The position numbers and the translations under genes are program-made. Below, piece after piece: positions 59,925-64,000 of a stretch of DNA of 64,000 nucleotides. The stretch spans positions 1,240,001-1,304,000 of the forward strand of contig NZ_CP102770.1 in the NCBI RefSeq assembly GCF_038561935.1, written 5' to 3'. Within the stretch, counting starts at the first letter, position 1; each line of letters begins with the position of its first letter. The notes beneath the pieces are model-generated. The model did no database searches, was not told the origin of the DNA, and saw only the letters and a program-made list of their open reading frames with translations. Source of the DNA: Myxococcus stipitatus (lineage in GTDB: Bacteria; Myxococcota; Myxococcia; Myxococcales; Myxococcaceae).

Positions 59925-62339
59925 CTACAACTTCAGGTGCGTGTTGATGGCCCAGATGCGCTCCAGCACGTCGTGGAGCGCATACTCGTTCTTGATGATG
60001 TACTCCTTGGAGACCGTCGTCACCTCGCAGTACCAGTCCACGAGAACGTCCTTCACGTCCGTGCCCGGGGTGGCGGGGACGATCTTGTTGTTGTCGGTGA
60101 CCTTCACCAGGACGTTGGTGACCTCATGGACGCCCGGGAGGTTGGTGATCTCCTTCTTGAGGTGCGGGTACGGATGGTCGACGGTGCCCTCCGCGATCCG
60201 GACGAGCGAGTGGTCCGGATGCATCCAGAACTCCTGGCCGTTCTTCTTGACCGGCTGGGGCACCCAGCTGGTGATGTTGCCGGAGGCATCCCGGACCGGA
60301 CTGCCGAAGCCCTTCGCCACGAGCTCCGTGCGCACCTCGTCGGCGGTCCGCTTGTACACACTCTGGAGGCTCTTGACGGCGGTGCCCTGCTGCTTGACGA
60401 GCTGCTGGGTGGCCTCCGGCATCCGGGCCAGGAACTTCGCCTCCATGGTGAACTCGGAGAGCGCAATCAGCTGCCTTCCGTTGAGCCGCTTGGCGAGCGT
60501 GTTGAGGTCGGCATCCCTGATGGACCAGTTCAGCAGCTTGAGGATCTGGTCGCTCGTCAGGCCGTCCATCCGCGAGATGGCCTTCTCTCCCAGCCGCCGG
60601 ACGATGTCCTCCTTGTCAATCTTGGAGAGGCCCTTGATGTTGTCGAGGAAGTCTCCCAGCTTGACCATGGCGACGATGCCGGTCGCGGACACCGCGAGGC
60701 TCACGTTGCGCCAGAACGTCCCGCTGCCGATGAACAGGCCCGCGCCGGAGAGCATCCGGTCGCCGACGGTGAGGTCCTCGCCCAGGGGGTTGCACAGCTC
60801 CTTGCCCGTGACGACCTCGCACAGGTCGATGAAGTCACCCGCCGGAGTGAACCCCAGGCCGATGCCCACCACCGCCTTCGTGGCCACCACGGCGCCATCG
60901 AGGACGTTGTTGAGCGTCGCGAAGATGGACGGGTCTTCGCTCCCCACGCCCTCGTCCAACGACCTGAAGCCTCCGAAGAGCGCGTCCAGGGTGTCGAGCA
61001 CCAGCTTCTGCTCGAACGAGCGGGGCGGGTCGTCGTACCAGAGGTTGAGGTTGTTCTTGAGCGCCTGCGCCTGCGCGGCGTTCCCCGGCCGCTGCTCCAG
61101 GTACGCGACCAGGGCCTTGGTGTTCTCCCGCACGGGCGTGTCGAGGAACCAGTCCCCCTCGCCCATGAAGCCCCGGACGAAGGTGAGGACCTCGAGCTGC
61201 GCCGAGTGGAACGCGCCCCACTCCTCCAGCGAGACGCCCACGCGGGACTTCAGGCCGCGCTCGAAGACGTCCTGATTGAAGCGCCACAGGCGAACCATGG
61301 ACTGGAAGCCCTGGCGGTCCGTCACCACGCCGTTGGTCAGGGACTTGTTCAGCTCGGTGAGCGTCTGCTGGGCGAAGGCGGCGTACGGGTCTTGCGTCTC
61401 GTCGAAGTCGTCGCCCTGGCTGACGTCGGGGACCTCGACCTCTTCCACCGAGTCGTCGTCGAGGTCCGGCTCGAAGGTGTCGGGGTCGTGGACGTCCAGG
61501 CCGCCCGGCTGGGGCATGACGTAGCCGTCCAGGTCTTCCATGTGCTGACGGAAGATGGCGTTGATGCGGTCAATCTCCGCGCGCAGCTCATTGATGCTGG
61601 CGTGGAGGTCGGTGAGCATCTGCACCAGTCGCGAGCGCACGGACGAAGGAACCGCGCTGTAGCGGGCGAGCAGCGCCTCGAGCTCGGCGGAGGTGATGGA
61701 GTCGAGCGGGCGGCTCAAGAGCTGCTTGAGCTCGGCCTGGAGCGCTTCCAACTGCGCGGCCTGCTGCTGGGCCCAGTCGAACTGGTCGCTCAGCTGGCGC
61801 AGCCGGTAGAGCTCCGCCTTCACCGCGTCCTCGAGCTCGGCGATGCTGCGCGAGAGCACGGGGTTGATTTCGGACAGGTCCATCGTCAGCGGCGCCACGC
61901 CGTGGAAGGGCTGTCCGTTGCGGGTGATGTAGAACAGCCGCCGCGACAGGTCCCCGGAGACGAGGTCGACCGTGTCCTCGCTGTGCGTGCAGTAGTCGCC
62001 GTTGCCCGTCGTGGAGACGTGGAAGAAGAAGTTGTTCTGCCCCCAGTTCAACAGGCTGCCGTTGAAGGGCGCCTTGAAGCGGCCTTCCTGGTCTCCGCCG
62101 GGAAGATTGCGAAGCGGCGTCTCGGTGAAGGTCGGGAGGAGCGTGGTGTTGACGGTGAAGAGCGGGATGCCCTCGTACTGGAGCGAGGGCTCGAGACAGC
62201 TCCCCCGCGTCCCTCGGAAGGAGACCGTCTTCAGCTTGAGCATGTAGTCCCGGGCGAGGCCCGCCGCGGAGGCGTCCTCCGGGAGGCCAGCCATCGTGAT
62301 GCACACGAGGGCCGTGAGGCAGGTCCTGAGAAGGTTCAT
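59925..62339 (-). CDS. 804-aa secreted protein with pre-toxin-like segment, copy B
   Basis: Same layout as copy A: signal peptide, coiled coil, acidic DVHDPDTFEPDLDDD, PT-TG-like DFIDLCEVVTGKELC, C-terminal HPYPHLKKEI. The block from GSGTFWRN to RTADEV (roughly residues 550-690) is far more diverged from copy A than the rest. No frame damage; same length, so both copies appear functional. Confidence 0.7.
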   Translation of the reverse strand: MNLLRTCLTALVCITMAGLPEDASAAGLARDYMLKLKTVSFRGTRGSCLEPSLQYEGIPLFTVNTTLLPTFTETPLRNLPGGDQEGRFKAPFNGSLLNWGQNNFFFHVSTTGNGDYCTHSEDTVDLVSGDLSRRLFYITRNGQPFHGVAPLTMDLSEINPVLSRSIAELEDAVKAELYRLRQLSDQFDWAQQQAAQLEALQAELKQLLSRPLDSITSAELEALLARYSAVPSSVRSRLVQMLTDLHASINELRAEIDRINAIFRQHMEDLDGYVMPQPGGLDVHDPDTFEPDLDDDSVEEVEVPDVSQGDDFDETQDPYAAFAQQTLTELNKSLTNGVVTDRQGFQSMVRLWRFNQDVFERGLKSRVGVSLEEWGAFHSAQLEVLTFVRGFMGEGDWFLDTPVRENTKALVAYLEQRPGNAAQAQALKNNLNLWYDDPPRSFEQKLVLDTLDALFGGFRSLDEGVGSEDPSIFATLNNVLDGAVVATKAVVGIGLGFTPAGDFIDLCEVVTGKELCNPLGEDLTVGDRMLSGAGLFIGSGTFWRNVSLAVSATGIVAMVKLGDFLDNIKGLSKIDKEDIVRRLGEKAISRMDGLTSDQILKLLNWSIRDADLNTLAKRLNGRQLIALSEFTMEAKFLARMPEATQQLVKQQGTAVKSLQSVYKRTADEVRTELVAKGFGSPVRDASGNITSWVPQPVKKNGQEFWMHPDHSLVRIAEGTVDHPYPHLKKEITNLPGVHEVTNVLVKVTDNNKIVPATPGTDVKDVLVDWYCEVTTVSKEYIIKNEYALHDVLERIWAINTHLKL

Positions 62340-62847
62340 GGAATCACCAGAAGGGAGTGGAGCCCCGTAATCACAGGGGCTCGGAGGAGCGGAGCGCGAC
62401 GTCATGGGCGATGGCCGCGGCACGCACGCGGCCGGCGGCGAGGTGCTGCTCGATTTCCTGAAGCAGCGTCGCGTTCACCCCCGCGGTGCGCATGGAGGCG
62501 ATGTTCAGGCGCATGGTGCCGGGGAGGGTGGTGTTGACGTAGTTGCGGGACTTGGAGAACTGGAGCGCGAGGGTGTTGCAGCCCGTGCCCATCCAAGGCG
62601 TGGCGGCGGCCTTGGCGCAGACGGACTCGAGCTGGAGGATGCTCTCGTGCTCCTGGAGCTTGCCGGCGAGGAAGTAGAGGCGAAGCTTCGTGCTGCGAGG
62701 AGGCAGCTTGCCGACCTCGGTGACGCGGGCGGTGGTCTCGGCGAGGAACTGGGTGGAGGCGGCGAGGTTGGTGTTCTGGACGATGGTCTGACGCGTGGCC
62801 TGGTCGGCCTGGAGCGTCATGAGGGCCGTCTGGCGTCGGCGGATGCC
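62301..62847. repeat. 547-bp perfect repeat tract, copy B
   Basis: Identical partner of 54560-55106. Confidence 0.9.
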
Positions 62848-63957
62848 GTCGAGCGTCTTGGTGACGATGTCGCCGGTGCGCACGTAGCGCGAGTCGGCGT
62901 AGGCCTGGATGCTGGCGAGCACTTCCATGGGCTCGTCGGCGAGCTTGGGGCGCGCGACGTTGTGCGTGCGGATGAAGTCGAAGTGGGGCTCCAGCTCCTC
63001 CTCGAACTCGTCATGGACGCGGGCCAGCTGGCGCGAGAGGCGGAAGGCCTCGAGCTGGAGCTGCTGCGGGGCGATGCTCTCCGCGCGGTGGAGCTGGACG
63101 AGCTCCAGCTGGACGTTGGGGAGTGTCGCGAGCGTGGCGGTGGAGGCCTGCTGGACGAGCGTGTTGAGGCGGGCGAGGAGGATGGGCTCGTTGGTGCGGT
63201 AGGTCTCGAACTGCGTCACCAACGCGGCATAGGCGGGCTGGTGGGTCTGGAGCTTCGCCTGGTGGCGGTCCAGCAGGGACTGGATCTCCTGCATCGTCTC
63301 GCGCTGGTGGGCGAGGTCCGCCTGGATGGGCTTGCCCTCCGCCTCCGCCTTCGCCTTCAGCAGCTCCGGGAGGGTGGAGTTGAGGATGTTGCGGTTGCTG
63401 GTCTCCACCCGCCGGATGGGCGCGTGGTAGCCGTTGACCATCTCGTTCGCGATGTCGCGAATCTTCCGGAGGCTCTGCTCGAAGGAGGTCGCGGTGACGT
63501 CCGGCGAGTTGGCGGTCCGGTAGAAGACGGCGATGCGGTCGACCTGCTGGTTCCAGGCGTCGAACTGGTCCGGGCTGGTAGCTGCCTCGACCCAGAGCAC
63601 GGGCGGGTACTTCATGCAGGCTTCCCAGGCCCGCTTCTTCTCGGCCTCCGTGGGGTTGCCGGGATTCTCGGCGAGGACGATGCAGTTGGACCGGATGCTG
63701 TCGAGGACACCCTGGTACAGGTCCGCCGGCTCCCGTGTGCTGGAGCAGGTGGTGGGGATGACCTTGTAGTCCGGCCGATACGCGCAGATGGCGGGAGTCG
63801 AGGCGGCCCGGGTCACCGTCGCGGTGGGGCCGGGCTCCTTGTTGGCGGAGGTGGGAGGAGACTCGGGTGACGTCTGCTGTCCGCAGCCGGCGGCGAGCAG
63901 GAGCGCGGCGAAGGGCACGAAGCCGTGGCCGCGGATGAAGCGCAAGGGCGAAGTCAT
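62371..63957 (-). CDS. coiled-coil lipoprotein, copy B
   Basis: 528 residues, three more than copy A (insert EN/G near AENPGNPTEAE). Signal peptide and the last 190 residues are almost identical to copy A; the middle (120-330) has diverged, for instance in FEQSLRKIRDIANEMVNGY and RVETSNRNILNST. Expected in the outer membrane. The promoter and first gene of copy B lie beyond 64000. Confidence 0.75.
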   Translation of the reverse strand: MTSPLRFIRGHGFVPFAALLLAAGCGQQTSPESPPTSANKEPGPTATVTRAASTPAICAYRPDYKVIPTTCSSTREPADLYQGVLDSIRSNCIVLAENPGNPTEAEKKRAWEACMKYPPVLWVEAATSPDQFDAWNQQVDRIAVFYRTANSPDVTATSFEQSLRKIRDIANEMVNGYHAPIRRVETSNRNILNSTLPELLKAKAEAEGKPIQADLAHQRETMQEIQSLLDRHQAKLQTHQPAYAALVTQFETYRTNEPILLARLNTLVQQASTATLATLPNVQLELVQLHRAESIAPQQLQLEAFRLSRQLARVHDEFEEELEPHFDFIRTHNVARPKLADEPMEVLASIQAYADSRYVRTGDIVTKTLDGIRRRQTALMTLQADQATRQTIVQNTNLAASTQFLAETTARVTEVGKLPPRSTKLRLYFLAGKLQEHESILQLESVCAKAAATPWMGTGCNTLALQFSKSRNYVNTTLPGTMRLNIASMRTAGVNATLLQEIEQHLAAGRVRAAAIAHDVALRSSEPL

Positions 63958-64000
63958 GGCAATGAGAGTCCTTTCGGGTCGGCTTGGGGCCGCCCGTCGG

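Larger units (their letters stand above)
58882..64000. repeat. tandem cassette copy B (truncated by the window end)
   Basis: Homologous to 51141-56250; the last 40 bases (63961-64000) are identical to 56211-56250, so the repeat continues past the window. Confidence 0.9.

Noticed and set aside
59835-62537. 900-codon plus-strand frame
   Set aside because: Antisense shadow of the propeller and 804-aa genes on the minus strand; codon bias is reversed and there is no start context.

Overview
The window is high-GC DNA from a Myxococcales-type genome (Myxococcus, Corallococcus, Pyxidicoccus or a close relative). Support comes from a C-terminal MYXO-CTERM sorting signal, many lipoproteins and secreted Cys-rich proteins, a CglD-like surface protein with thrombospondin type 3 repeats and a VWA domain, a PilZ protein paired with a Ser/Thr kinase, an NtrC-type two-component system and a sigma54-type promoter. 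No rRNA, tRNA, CRISPR array or insertion sequence was recognised.

Layout. 1-7.5 kb: a truncated gene, an acyl-CoA synthetase, a small secreted protein, a lipoprotein with its LuxR-type regulator, and a GTPase whose 3' end is repeated 3.4 kb away. 7.8-11.8 kb: a P-type ATPase operon with two small partner genes and an unlisted 45-codon ORF. 11.8-15.4 kb: the oxidative pentose phosphate operon zwf-pgl-gnd. 15.7-24 kb: secreted protease, acyltransferase, GT-C membrane protein, sugar-dehydrogenase-like MYXO-CTERM protein and a small membrane protein. 24.3-29.3 kb: sbcDC. 29.3-38.7 kb: kinase/PilZ pair, CglD-like adhesin, M14 peptidase, MBL hydrolase and two Cys-rich envelope proteins. 38.9-41.7 kb: histidine kinase and sigma54 activator.

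41.8-50.8 kb is a sulfur amino acid island made of two minus-strand operons. cysK-metN-metI-metQ is preceded by a short ORF with two tandem Cys-Cys codon pairs, mutually exclusive hairpins and an intrinsic terminator, which together read as a cysteine-responsive ribosome-mediated attenuator. thrA-metB-metC (bifunctional aspartokinase/homoserine dehydrogenase plus two PLP transsulfuration enzymes) is preceded by a compact SAM-I/SAM-IV-like riboswitch that starts within a few bases of the predicted transcription start. One operon thus seems to sense Cys by translation and the other SAM by RNA.

50.9-64 kb holds two tandem copies (offset about 7.74 kb) of a cassette of secreted protein, coiled-coil lipoprotein, 804-aa secreted protein with a pre-toxin-like segment, WD40-like propeller and small lipoprotein. 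The last gene is decayed in the first copy. Copy A has a good sigma54 promoter with an upstream inverted repeat. A 547-bp stretch is identical between copies although the flanks have diverged, which suggests gene conversion. I could not match the cassette to a described system; a secreted effector with a cytoplasmic propeller partner is a testable reading.
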